Below are positions 6,938 through 17,000 of a stretch of DNA of 64,000 nucleotides, in pieces. A model generated the notes under the pieces. It had not been told where the DNA came from. It saw only the letters and a program-made list of their open reading frames with translations, and ran no database searches. Where the stretch lies: assembly GCF_003014535.1 (NCBI RefSeq), contig NZ_PYGD01000006.1, positions 248,001 to 312,000 of the forward strand, written 5' to 3'. This DNA comes from Taibaiella chishuiensis. GTDB lineage: Bacteria > Bacteroidota > Bacteroidia > Chitinophagales > Chitinophagaceae. A program made the position numbers and the translations under genes. How positions within the stretch are numbered: position 1 is the stretch's first letter; each line of letters starts with the position of its first letter.

Positions 6938-9900
6938 ATGGACATTAATGCACTTTATACCTATTTGCAGGGACTGGGATCGCCGTTATGGCTCAAGACC
7001 TCAGACACCAACCTGCCGGTCGAGTTCCAGGCCTTCCTGGCGACCATACCGGGCCGGCAGATCATTATTTATACCGGCAGCGACGGCCTGCAACTGCAGG
7101 GTTCCGTTATGACCATACAAGGCGGCTGCGAAGACACCAGCTGGCCGGTACAGGGACTCGAAAACGTAACTGCGACGGTGAGCTCGGCGCTGATCACCGT
7201 CGATGCAGGGCCAACGCCCGCAACCATTACCGGTGTGATGCAGGGTACCCTGCCCTTCAGCAGTACCAATACCGTACCCATAACGCTGAGTTCGCAGAGC
7301 TCGGTCGACTTTCCCTGGCAGATCACGCTGAATGCAGATGCATCCGGCCTGACGCCGATGGAAGTGATCCTGTTCGGTAATCCCAATCCATTCCCCTTCA
7401 TGATCCCGCAGGGTATGGACTTCCTGAACAGCGCCCTGGTGGTGGATAAGGACAGCTACTCCATTACGTTCTACCCCAATACCGAACTGGAGTCGATAAC
7501 CGCCTTTACCTTAAATGCGCCCTCGGCCCAATGGAACCCGGTACCCGGTATCTTTACCTTCAACGGGCTGGATATTGCCGCCAATGTAAGGACCAACTCC
7601 TTCAGCGTGGTACTGATCGGGCACCTGACCATAGGCAGCACCGGTGTGGATGTGGGCATCGGCATGTCGGCGGGTCCCAACTGGTACCTGTACATCAAGC
7701 CTACCCCGCCTGCCGAAGCTTTTCCCGGCCTGGCCGACCTGGCCACCTGGATCGGCGGAGCTGCACTCAACACCAGTGTAGACAACGGTTTTGCAGGTGT
7801 AGACATTTCTACTGCGGGTTTCGATGCTGCAATATCTTATATAAGCGCGGCGATCAATATCAATACCTTCAGCCTGGATTCCCTGCTGATCAAAAGTATA
7901 CTGACCATAGGCGCTTTACAGCTTGATGTAAATGTAACCCTGCCGCAACTGTATATCAACGGCGGACTGCACAACCAACAACCTTTAAAGGTAACCGACC
8001 TGCTGACATCGCTTTCGTTGCCGGCGGCCGGTGTACCGGAAGACCTGCAGGTGTCTACCGCCGACTTCGTGGCCGATCTGACCAACAGCGCTTACTCCAT
8101 AGAGCTGGTGGTCGATAACATATGGGCCGCAGGTCCTTTTTCTTTCGACCAGGTAAGCCAGTCGCTGCAATACAATAGCGCGCAGGGCTTAACCGGGGCC
8201 TTCCGCTGCCAGTTTACCCTGTGGCAAACCGCCGTAGTGGTGCTGAACGCGGAATATGGCGGAACCGAAGCCGGCTGGACCTTTGCCGGCGGCCTGGCGC
8301 CGAATACCACGCTGCAGATCGGCGACATTATCAGCATGCTGGCCGCCGACTTTGGCATCAGCAATGTACCCGAGCCCATCAGTTCGCTGGAAATGACCCG
8401 GCTCTGGGTTTCTTATTCTTCGGCTAAAAACAGCTTCGTATTTACCTGTTCGGGTCAGTTTACGGTAGAAGAAAAACCCGTAATCATGTCCATCGATATC
8501 GAACTGGACCAGGGCCCGGCCCGCGAAAACGGCGTTAGCGGCTCTGCCGGCTACCATGCCTATTTCGGCGGCACCATTACCATCGACAGCTACGAATTCA
8601 GCCTGGTATTCGATACCACCGATATGACCACCAATACCTTCATCGCCGCATTCCGCAATACCGAGGAAGGCAATGTACCACTGAAGCAACTGGTGGCCGG
8701 CATCTCCGACGTAGTAGCCGGTTTTATACCACCTTCGCTGGTGATCGACCTAGAACAGGTTAAATTTATTTATTTCAAACAGAACAATGTAAGCCAGTTC
8801 GCATTTGGCCTGCAGTTCAGCGCATCGATAGACCTGAACGACCTGCCGGTAATCGGCGATAAACTGCCCGAAGGCATGACCCTCGGTATCGACAGCCTGC
8901 AGGTATTATTTGCCAATGCCGACTTCACGCCGGCACAGGTGGCCATTATCAACCCGCTGTTGCCCCAGGGCATTATTCCTTTGTTATCCGCCGGTATTGC
9001 CCGCGGCCTGATGATATCCGGTAACCTGAACATTATCGGCTACCTCCTGCCCATTAACAGCGGCACCCAGAAAGAAACACCCAAACCCGTCAACAGTATT
9101 GCCTTTACCGGCAAACTCGACGCTTCGGCAGCAGAGGCCGTAGCCCCATCGGACATTACCTGGTTCAACGTACAGAAGCAACTGGGACCGATGAACTTCC
9201 AGCGTATCGGCGTGGCTTTTGCCAACAATGTATTGTCTTTCGCAATGGATGCGGCATTGACCCTCGGCCCGGCCAACCTGTCGATGCAGGGGCTTACCGT
9301 AGGCAGTCCCTTGTCTACCTTCTCGCCGGTATTCGGCATCCAGGGCTTCTTTATGGATATCCAGACCTCGGCCTTCGAACTGGGCGGCGGCTTCCTGCGT
9401 GCCAAAACACCCGATGGCGCTACCGCCTATTATGGCGCGGTGATGGCGCGGGTAGGCAGTTTCAGCCTGCAGGCGCTGGGCGGCGATGTGCCCGCGCACG
9501 AAGCCGACGATCCGCAACACCCGGGCCAGAAGATACAGATACCGGCCTCCTTCTTTATCTATGCCAATATCGAGGCGCCGATAGGCGGTCCGCCGTACCT
9601 GTACATCAACGGCTTTGCCGGTGGCTTTGGTATCAATAACCTGCTGAAGCTCCCGACGCTGGAGAACCTGCCCGGTTATATCCTGTTGCCCGGTCCCGGA
9701 TCCAAAGCGCCCGAAGCGCAATCATCGCCGGAAGCCACGATCAATAAAGTGCTGCCGCAAATGCAGCGCTACTTTATACCACAGCCCGGGCAATACTGGA
9801 TGGCTGCGGGCATTGCCTTCTCCTCGTTCGAGATGATCAATGCCTTTGCGTTGCTTACCGTATCGTTTGGCGTAGACTTCCAGATCGCATTGCTGGGTAG

Positions 9901-11536
9901 CTGTTCGATGAACTTCCCTACCAGTGCGGCCAGCCCGATCGCTTATGTGGAGATCGACATTATGGCCTCTTACTCCACGGCCACCGGCTTGCTGGCAGTA
10001 GAAGGCATCCTGTCGCCGGCTTCGTATATCTTCGGCAGCTTTGCCCGCATTACCGGCGGTTTTGCCTTCTATATCTGGATCAACCCACCGGCAGTGTCCA
10101 ATGGTCCGAAGGCGGGCGACTTCGTGGTAACGATTGGTGGTTATCACCCGGCTTATGTACCACCCGATTATTATCCGACCGTACCCCGGCTGGGCATCAA
10201 TTTCAGCCTCGGCCCCTTCCAGGTGATCGGCCAGTGTTACTTTGCCCTTACCCCGGGTATGTTTATGGCCGGCGGTTCGCTCAATGCCACCTGGAACCTC
10301 GACATCGTCAAAGCCTGGTTTACCCTGGGCTGCGACTTCCTGATCGCCTGGGCGCCCTTCCATTATGAAGCCACCGTGTATGTAAGCATGGGCTGCTCGG
10401 TAAACCTGGGACTCTTTACCCTCAACGTTTCTGTAGGCGCCGATGTAGAACTGTGGGGACCGCCATTTGGTGGCGTAGCACATGTGGACCTCGATGTGAT
10501 CACCTTTACCATATCCTTCGGAGAGGACCGTACACCGCCGCCACCGGTAGGCTGGACCGAATTTAAAAACCAGTTCCTGCCTGCCGACACGACCAGTTCG
10601 CAACCGGTAACATTAGCCCTGGCTGCGGCACAGGACAGCACACCGACCACCAATATCCTGAAGGCCAATGTAGCCCAGGGCCTGAACGGCGCCCAGGTTG
10701 ACGGCCAGGACTGGATCCTCGATCCCGATCATTTCAATATACAGGTGAGCAGCGCCATACCGGCCAATGCACCGCAATGGGCTACCACAAGCAGTACAGA
10801 CAAAGCGATATCCAACGACCCGGCGCAATACAACGTCCTGCCACCACCGGTAGACTCTGCACAATGGCCTTACCTGGTATTTACCGATACCGACAACCAG
10901 ATGAGCGCCACCGAAATCTGGAACCCCGTGGTGAACATAAAACCGATGGGCCTGAACGGTGTAACCTCTACCCTGTCCATAGCCGTGGTGCGTATGGATA
11001 ATGCAGGTAACTACACCAATTACATCACTTCGCTGACCCTGAACCCCGTGGTGGGCGATGTGCCGGCAGCCTTGTGGGAAGCGGATAATAACCGCAAGCC
11101 TGCGGTAAATGATCCGGCCTTCCTGGTATCTGCCCTGAACGGCTTCAACATTACCCCGATACCCAGGACGCCCAATGTGGTGAACGATATCCTGCTGATC
11201 CAGCTGCTGTACCAGCAAGGCAACAGCTATTACTTCAATTACCAGCAACAGCTTATCGACACCGCTTACCAGGTAAGCGCCGTAGGCGAGGATACCGATA
11301 CCCTGACCATAACTGTAAGCGGCGCACACAACGCCACACTCGTCAACAACAATTATATACTGAGCTCGCTTGCCGATACCTGGGTAACCGGTCAGCGTAA
11401 TACCATACTGGCCAACCTGGACCAGATCGGGTTCGATACCTATAACGAAGCCGTACTGACCACCTTCTGTACCCAAACGGCCCTGACCGACTGGCCCGAA
11501 GCGATGCTGCTGGCCGATACCCTACCTCAATCTTAA
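6938..11536 (+). CDS. Giant DUF6603-like protein, 1532 residues
   Basis: This very large protein lacks a signal peptide and obvious membrane helices. Most of it alternates hydrophobic and polar residues in short strands broken by Gly, Pro and Asn, which suggests a long beta-sheet structure. The region from roughly residue 770 to 1215 resembles DUF6603: FGIQGFFMDIQTSAFELGGG, then a YINGFAGGFGINNLLKLP block, then several Gly/aromatic-rich strands, ending with a PPPVGWTEFKNQFLP segment. This identification is from memory. The last 300 residues look like a separate beta-rich domain. The role is unknown; DUF6603 has no established function that I know. It sits second in the operon, 12 bp after the MBL gene and 30 bp before the next gene. 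The lack of a signal implies a cytosolic role or export by a non-Sec route. Confidence 0.8.
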   Translation: MDINALYTYLQGLGSPLWLKTSDTNLPVEFQAFLATIPGRQIIIYTGSDGLQLQGSVMTIQGGCEDTSWPVQGLENVTATVSSALITVDAGPTPATITGVMQGTLPFSSTNTVPITLSSQSSVDFPWQITLNADASGLTPMEVILFGNPNPFPFMIPQGMDFLNSALVVDKDSYSITFYPNTELESITAFTLNAPSAQWNPVPGIFTFNGLDIAANVRTNSFSVVLIGHLTIGSTGVDVGIGMSAGPNWYLYIKPTPPAEAFPGLADLATWIGGAALNTSVDNGFAGVDISTAGFDAAISYISAAININTFSLDSLLIKSILTIGALQLDVNVTLPQLYINGGLHNQQPLKVTDLLTSLSLPAAGVPEDLQVSTADFVADLTNSAYSIELVVDNIWAAGPFSFDQVSQSLQYNSAQGLTGAFRCQFTLWQTAVVVLNAEYGGTEAGWTFAGGLAPNTTLQIGDIISMLAADFGISNVPEPISSLEMTRLWVSYSSAKNSFVFTCSGQFTVEEKPVIMSIDIELDQGPARENGVSGSAGYHAYFGGTITIDSYEFSLVFDTTDMTTNTFIAAFRNTEEGNVPLKQLVAGISDVVAGFIPPSLVIDLEQVKFIYFKQNNVSQFAFGLQFSASIDLNDLPVIGDKLPEGMTLGIDSLQVLFANADFTPAQVAIINPLLPQGIIPLLSAGIARGLMISGNLNIIGYLLPINSGTQKETPKPVNSIAFTGKLDASAAEAVAPSDITWFNVQKQLGPMNFQRIGVAFANNVLSFAMDAALTLGPANLSMQGLTVGSPLSTFSPVFGIQGFFMDIQTSAFELGGGFLRAKTPDGATAYYGAVMARVGSFSLQALGGDVPAHEADDPQHPGQKIQIPASFFIYANIEAPIGGPPYLYINGFAGGFGINNLLKLPTLENLPGYILLPGPGSKAPEAQSSPEATINKVLPQMQRYFIPQPGQYWMAAGIAFSSFEMINAFALLTVSFGVDFQIALLGSCSMNFPTSAASPIAYVEIDIMASYSTATGLLAVEGILSPASYIFGSFARITGGFAFYIWINPPAVSNGPKAGDFVVTIGGYHPAYVPPDYYPTVPRLGINFSLGPFQVIGQCYFALTPGMFMAGGSLNATWNLDIVKAWFTLGCDFLIAWAPFHYEATVYVSMGCSVNLGLFTLNVSVGADVELWGPPFGGVAHVDLDVITFTISFGEDRTPPPPVGWTEFKNQFLPADTTSSQPVTLALAAAQDSTPTTNILKANVAQGLNGAQVDGQDWILDPDHFNIQVSSAIPANAPQWATTSSTDKAISNDPAQYNVLPPPVDSAQWPYLVFTDTDNQMSATEIWNPVVNIKPMGLNGVTSTLSIAVVRMDNAGNYTNYITSLTLNPVVGDVPAALWEADNNRKPAVNDPAFLVSALNGFNITPIPRTPNVVNDILLIQLLYQQGNSYYFNYQQQLIDTAYQVSAVGEDTDTLTITVSGAHNATLVNNNYILSSLADTWVTGQRNTILANLDQIGFDTYNEAVLTTFCTQTALTDWPEAMLLADTLPQS

Positions 11537-11566
11537 AGGATAAAACGGATAAAAAAACAAAAGGAT

Positions 11567-13141
11567 ATGCCCGATAATAGTAATAATCCTCAATTGAACG
11601 AACTGGTCTCCTTTATCCAGCACGACCTTCCGGGACTGGAAGACGGTCAATACCAGTTACAGGTTTCCCAGGAGGTAAAAGATGAAGCAGGTAATGTAGT
11701 CTCCGATGGCACACTGTCGGTAAACTATAAGTTTGCCGTAACCGGCGACCGCTTCAGCCTGGCGCAACCTGCGCAGACGATCTATTCCGTGTTCCCGGCC
11801 GACCTGGCCAGCGGAAAATATGATGCCGTGCTGCCGCATGTGGTCTTTTCCAAACCCACCTTTCCCTGGACCCGTTCGCCGCTTAAAGCAGGCAATGTAA
11901 CGCCATTGCCTGCACCCGGACAGGATACCGATGCCGAAGTGCCCACCTGGCTGACCGTACTGCTGCTCGACGAAGACGATGTGGCCAACTATATCGGGCA
12001 ATTCCCCGAATTTAGCCTGACGCCGTGGGTAGGCAGGGTCAGCGACCTGTTCCTGACCTCGGTCCTGCCTATCAGTACCTTACAGGACAATTATTCCTAC
12101 TTCTACGAGGTAACCAATAACGACAAACCGTTAACGACCTATCTCGACCCGGGACAGCAGATGTCCGACAGCCTGCAAATGCTGGACATACCGGTGCCGC
12201 TGTTCCAGAAAATAGCGCCGACCACCGACGACCTGAAACTGATGGCGCATGTACGCCGGGTAAGCCTGATCAATAAACCGACCATGCAGGGTATATCCGA
12301 CCAGGGCGAGCCTGTAGGCAGTTTCTCGATCGTATTCGGCAACCGGGTACCTGCAAGCAATAAGAAAAACTATGCCTTCCTGGTATCGTTAGAAGCGCTG
12401 CAGGACTTCCTGCCGCCGGCGCAGAACCAACAGCCCTCCGGCTTTAACCCGGATCAAACCAAAATGCTGCGTATCGCGGTGCTCAACAGCTGGTCCTTCT
12501 TTACCACCGGCGACAGTGCCGGCTTTGTAGCCCAGCTCAATGCACTCAACCAGGCACAGCCACCCGTAAACCACGAGGTTAATACCGACCTGAGCCTGGT
12601 TACCAACCTGCGCCTGCCACCGCGCACGGGTGCATTGCCCCAGGTAGCCAATGCCCTGGAAATGGGTTATGTGCCCCTGAACCATAACCTGCGCAGCGGC
12701 ACACAAACGGGCAATACTTTTATACCTGACAAGACCGTATCCTGGTACCGGGGACCGCTATTGCCCTACAAGTTGAATAAACCGGCCTTAGAACTGCCTA
12801 TCGCATCGCCCGACCAGGTGCTGGTATTCGATCCGACCACGGGTATGCTCGATACATCCTATGCAGCCGCCTGGACCCTGGGTCGACAGGTAGCCCTGCA
12901 GGATACCGGCTTTTCGACCCAACTCTATAACTGGAAAAAAGGCCTGGAGCTGGCGGTGCTGAACAGTGCCGAACTGCAACTGCTGACCGAACACTTCGCC
13001 AATGTATTCCACGCTGCACCCAGGGCCGTGCCGCCTATGGCACTGAGCGCCGATCCTTCCCGGAAACGAAACAACAACAAAAGGCAAAAAGGCAATTTCC
13101 TCCGCAATACCCTTCTTTCGCTGCACACTCAAAAACGATAA
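11567..13141 (+). CDS. Unknown operon protein, 524 residues (candidate structural component)
   Basis: No family name is recognised. The N-terminal 110 residues look like a beta-sandwich with a proline/aromatic-rich end (VLPHVVFSKPTFPWTRSP, residues 88-105). The middle is mixed alpha/beta. A YAAAWTLGRQVALQDTGF helix (about 431-449) is followed by a basic tail with an SRKRNNNKRQK stretch near the C-terminus. From memory, similar VLPH...PWERS and YAAAW.LGR.LAL motifs occur in unannotated proteins of other phyla, but this is unchecked. It has no signal peptide. The gene ends 3 bp before the next one, so it is very likely co-translated with the 310-residue protein. The basic tail could bind nucleic acid or mediate assembly; both are guesses. 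Confidence 0.75.
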   Translation: MPDNSNNPQLNELVSFIQHDLPGLEDGQYQLQVSQEVKDEAGNVVSDGTLSVNYKFAVTGDRFSLAQPAQTIYSVFPADLASGKYDAVLPHVVFSKPTFPWTRSPLKAGNVTPLPAPGQDTDAEVPTWLTVLLLDEDDVANYIGQFPEFSLTPWVGRVSDLFLTSVLPISTLQDNYSYFYEVTNNDKPLTTYLDPGQQMSDSLQMLDIPVPLFQKIAPTTDDLKLMAHVRRVSLINKPTMQGISDQGEPVGSFSIVFGNRVPASNKKNYAFLVSLEALQDFLPPAQNQQPSGFNPDQTKMLRIAVLNSWSFFTTGDSAGFVAQLNALNQAQPPVNHEVNTDLSLVTNLRLPPRTGALPQVANALEMGYVPLNHNLRSGTQTGNTFIPDKTVSWYRGPLLPYKLNKPALELPIASPDQVLVFDPTTGMLDTSYAAAWTLGRQVALQDTGFSTQLYNWKKGLELAVLNSAELQLLTEHFANVFHAAPRAVPPMALSADPSRKRNNNKRQKGNFLRNTLLSLHTQKR

Positions 13142-13144
13142 GTT

Positions 13145-14077
13145 ATGCTATCCAGAAGCCCATTTCAGCGCAGGCTGAATTTACTATACCGCTCGCCGCA
13201 ACAATTGCAGCAGGAAGTAGAAGACAACGCAGAGCTGCCGGCAGAACTTGCCGCATGGCTGGGCCGGCTGCGGCTGCTAAACGGTGTGCCCATCAATTAC
13301 CTGGTACCCGACGAAGGCATGCTGCCACCAGAATCGATCCGCTTTTTCTACCTGGATCCCAACTGGGCTGCAGCCTTGCTGGACGGCGCTTACAGCATTG
13401 GCCGCAACCTGACCATATCCGGCGATACCAACAGTATGGCCCTGGACCGGGCATCAGCCCCGATGACCAATAAACACCGCGACCTGGCGGCCGCCGCTAT
13501 GCGTCCCGGTCTGCTGGGACAGGAAGAACCGGTGATCGACTTCAATACCGTATCGGGTTTTATCCTGCGGTCTTCGCTGGTACAGAACTACCCGGGCATG
13601 GGCGTTAACCCTTATCCCCTGGGCGGTACACCGGACAACCCCGATCCGACCAAAGTAGTATTGCTCAATATCCTGCGTATGGAACAGCTTGGTCCCAACT
13701 CCGATACCCTGATCTGCCTTATCGAAGGTGACGCTTACCGTATAGACATACACGAAGCGCCGGAAGCCTTGCACTACGGGCTCGACAGCTATAAGGATGA
13801 AAATGGCCAGGTAACCAGCAGCAAAACCATTTTTCCTTTTACGAAAACGGGCAACCCGCAACATCCATCCGTAACGATGGATATGCAGAACCCGCAATTC
13901 CTAAACCTGGATACCTATTTCCGGACTTCTGATCCCCGTACGCTCAATATGTCGGCACTGGCGGCCCTGATCGGCTCCAAACAAACGCCGGCGCTGGCTT
14001 CGATCGACGCAGCCGAAATGGGTTTCGAAATGACAGAAGGTGTGGGTATGGTTAGCTTTTATAACAAACAAAACTAA
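13145..14077 (+). CDS. Unknown operon protein, 310 residues (candidate structural component)
   Basis: This is an unrecognised soluble protein without a signal peptide. The first 45 residues are helical and basic to acidic (FQRRLNLLYRS, then QQEVEDNAELPAELAAWLGRL). They lead into a well-defined motif at residues 66-87 (RFFYLDPNWAAALLDGAYSIGR), which is striking enough to serve as a family signature. The C-terminal half is beta-rich, with a MDMQNPQFLNLDTYF block. It starts 3 bp after the preceding stop, and the next gene starts 5 bp after its own stop, so the three genes form a tightly packed trio. From memory, DPNW...DGA.SIGR motifs occur in uncharacterised proteins elsewhere. No enzymatic residues stand out. 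Confidence 0.75.
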   Translation: MLSRSPFQRRLNLLYRSPQQLQQEVEDNAELPAELAAWLGRLRLLNGVPINYLVPDEGMLPPESIRFFYLDPNWAAALLDGAYSIGRNLTISGDTNSMALDRASAPMTNKHRDLAAAAMRPGLLGQEEPVIDFNTVSGFILRSSLVQNYPGMGVNPYPLGGTPDNPDPTKVVLLNILRMEQLGPNSDTLICLIEGDAYRIDIHEAPEALHYGLDSYKDENGQVTSSKTIFPFTKTGNPQHPSVTMDMQNPQFLNLDTYFRTSDPRTLNMSALAALIGSKQTPALASIDAAEMGFEMTEGVGMVSFYNKQN

Positions 14078-14082
14078 GAGAG

Positions 14083-17000
14083 ATGAACGCGATTGTTCCC
14101 CTGAATATAACCGCCTTAAGGGTAAGTCCTACCGATAACACCAATGTGGTGCCCAGCTTTAAAGGCCGGGTGGCTTACTTCGACAATATGCCGTACGGCA
14201 GCCCCTCCTCGCGCACCAGTACCGGCGACACCGTAGTACGGTTGCTCGAAAGCCCGGACAACGCGCTGGCGCCGCTCAATACCGGTATTCACCTGCATTG
14301 GGAGCTCCCCGATTATTTCCGTAAAGGCGTACAGGCCTTCGGCAGTTCGGAGGTCGTGTTTCCACAGGTGCCCAATCGCTGGCTGGTAACCCGTTACCTG
14401 AATATGTATGATCCCAATACCGATACCTGGTCGGATGCAACAGCCTTTAGCTGGGTGGTAGAAAGCGACTATATCTCTACTTCGCAGCTGCGCGACAGCG
14501 ATGGGATAATACGGCCATCGGTACCCGTACCCTTGCCGACACAGACTACCTTTGGCCAACAGCCCTTCCGCTTTATGGGCCGCGTGGTACCGGCATCCGA
14601 ATGGCCGGCCACTGCCCCCGGCGACCAGTACCTGCCCGACTTCAATAACGAAGACGATAAACCTTATTACCTTACCTCTATCGGTTTTCTCGGGCCGGGC
14701 TTCGCAGCCTACTACCCGGATTGCTGCAGCGTGTTCGGCTTTTGCGACCGTTTCCTCGACAACAGCACGATCGCCAATGCCCTTAAGAACAGCACGCCGA
14801 TACAGTTTAAAGCCAGCTACCAGGTAATCGGCTGGATCGACGGCGCCGACCCGCTGGATGATGTAACCGCCGCGGTAACGACCAAATACAATGACTATGT
14901 GGCCCAGTGCCAGGAGCAGCAAACGGCCGTAACACAGACCCCGGCCGACTTCTTCGAAGCCTATGCGCTGCAGCAGTTCAAATGGATCTTCGATAAAGAC
15001 GAGATTACCTATACCCTGGGCAACAACTATGAACTGGAAACGCTGAACGTACCGCAGAAAACAATCTGTAACGGCATTATGCAGGAGGTGGTATGGGACA
15101 TGCTGGAAAGCCCGGGCACAGAAAGCTTCCTGGGCAATCCCGATACGCCGACCACACCGGCCATTTGGACTGATGACGAGGTAACCATTGCCGTAGGTAA
15201 CACTTCGATCGAAGCCCTGTCGGCCCTGTTGAAATACGACAACGACAATACCGATAACGATCCCAACCTGCTCGAGAATTACGAGTACCTGCTCGATGCC
15301 CTGCAACTGAGTATGCTCAACAACCTCGAGAACGAGGGCAATAAAGTGATCGGCCTGGAAGAAGCGCTGCACTCCGCAGGTTTTGCCCGCGAGCAGGGCG
15401 GCCTGTTATGGATCGTACAACAAAAGCCCAAAGACCCTGCAGACAAACAACCCGTCAATGCATCGACAGAGATCAACCTGCCGCTGTCGCTGGCCGAAGA
15501 ACTGTCCCTGCTGAACGGCGCGCAAAAAGCCTATGATACGGGTCGCAGCGCATTAGGGCTTGTACGCAAGCAACTGTACATGGATTGGTACCGGTATATA
15601 AAAATGTATGCTGGCGGACAGACAAGTCCCAACGTGGATACCAATACCCTGGCCAATTTCCTGAGTGCCGGCGGAAGCGGCGCCATCGACCTTACGATCG
15701 CACAGGGCCGCAGTACCGGTATCCTGAATTATATTACGGCCACCGATGGATCCGGCGCTATTTACGGTGTCGCCCAGCCTTCGCCCGACAATGATACCTC
15801 GCTCGCTTATGCCGTATGGCAGAAGTACGACGAGTTTGCACAGGCTATGACCCTCTACCCCGACTGGCAGATGCTGGCAGTACCGGCCCCGCCCTTCTGG
15901 AAGCCTACCGACCCGGTAGCCATGATCGAAGGCAACCGTATAGAATGTGTAAGAAGGAACGGTCTGGCAGAAGAGATACCGGTACGCTTATCACCGGGCC
16001 TGCTGAACCTGCTGGATATTACCAGCGGCGACCAGTCCTTTGGTGTGGCCACTTCGGATATCCCTACCATACCGGTAGTAAATAACCAGGTACCCAACCT
16101 GCAGGATTGCCAGGCGCTTATTGCCGAAGCCTTTTTGCTGGTGCCTTCGCTGGCCACCGCTGTGGCTACCGCGCTACAGGATAAGGGTGGTACCGGCAAC
16201 CCCGCCGTATCCGGTTACACTACATTCGTTACGACGCTGACGCAGCTGCAGGGCGGGCTCAGTGGCCTGGAAAGCAGCCAGACCACCGGCGGGCTTTTCG
16301 ATATGATCAGGGCCACGAACTATGTACCGGCGCCCAACGCGCAGCAAAGCACCAGTACGCCTATATCGCTCGGCCTTACCTTTACCAATGCGAACGACCG
16401 CGGCTGGGTGATGGATGCCGTAGCCTGGAACACGCAACAACACTATCCTGAATTCGATGCCGACCGTTATGATCCTTTCCTGCCGGTCCATATGATGTGG
16501 GACGTTACTTTCGATCCGCTGACCAGGGACCAGGATCCGAGGAATTACAGCAGCACCAACCTTACCGACTATTTCTCGCTGGATGAAGAAGCGGTAGATA
16601 ACCAATATAATCCGCAGCACAACTTTACCACACAGGAACCGGTAGTTTATGACGGCTCTGTGGTGTTATCGAAGAAAGCCACCTTCAGCCTGATCTACCA
16701 GATCGAAAGTTACGAACGCAACTATCCCGACGATCCGGCCAATCCTGAACTGAGCGCCATTGCTGAGAACTACCGAGGCCGCAATATCCTGTCGCAAACT
16801 ATGAGTGGTCTGAACAACGGACAGCTGCTGCGTTACTATATCCCGCAGATCACCGTAGAAGACCTGACCATAAGCCCGGGCAGGGACACCATTACACCGG
16901 CCGTGAACAATGCCGCCCTGTATGGCAACCCCGGCGACAACTGGTATGATGGCGGCTTTAATGCGGACGCCCCGGTACCTACAGGTCCTATGGCACTGGG

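Noticed and set aside
14116-15372. Minus-strand open frame of 418 codons opposite the 1431-residue gene
   Set aside because: No conserved pattern; the plus-strand frame extends 4.3 kb without a stop.
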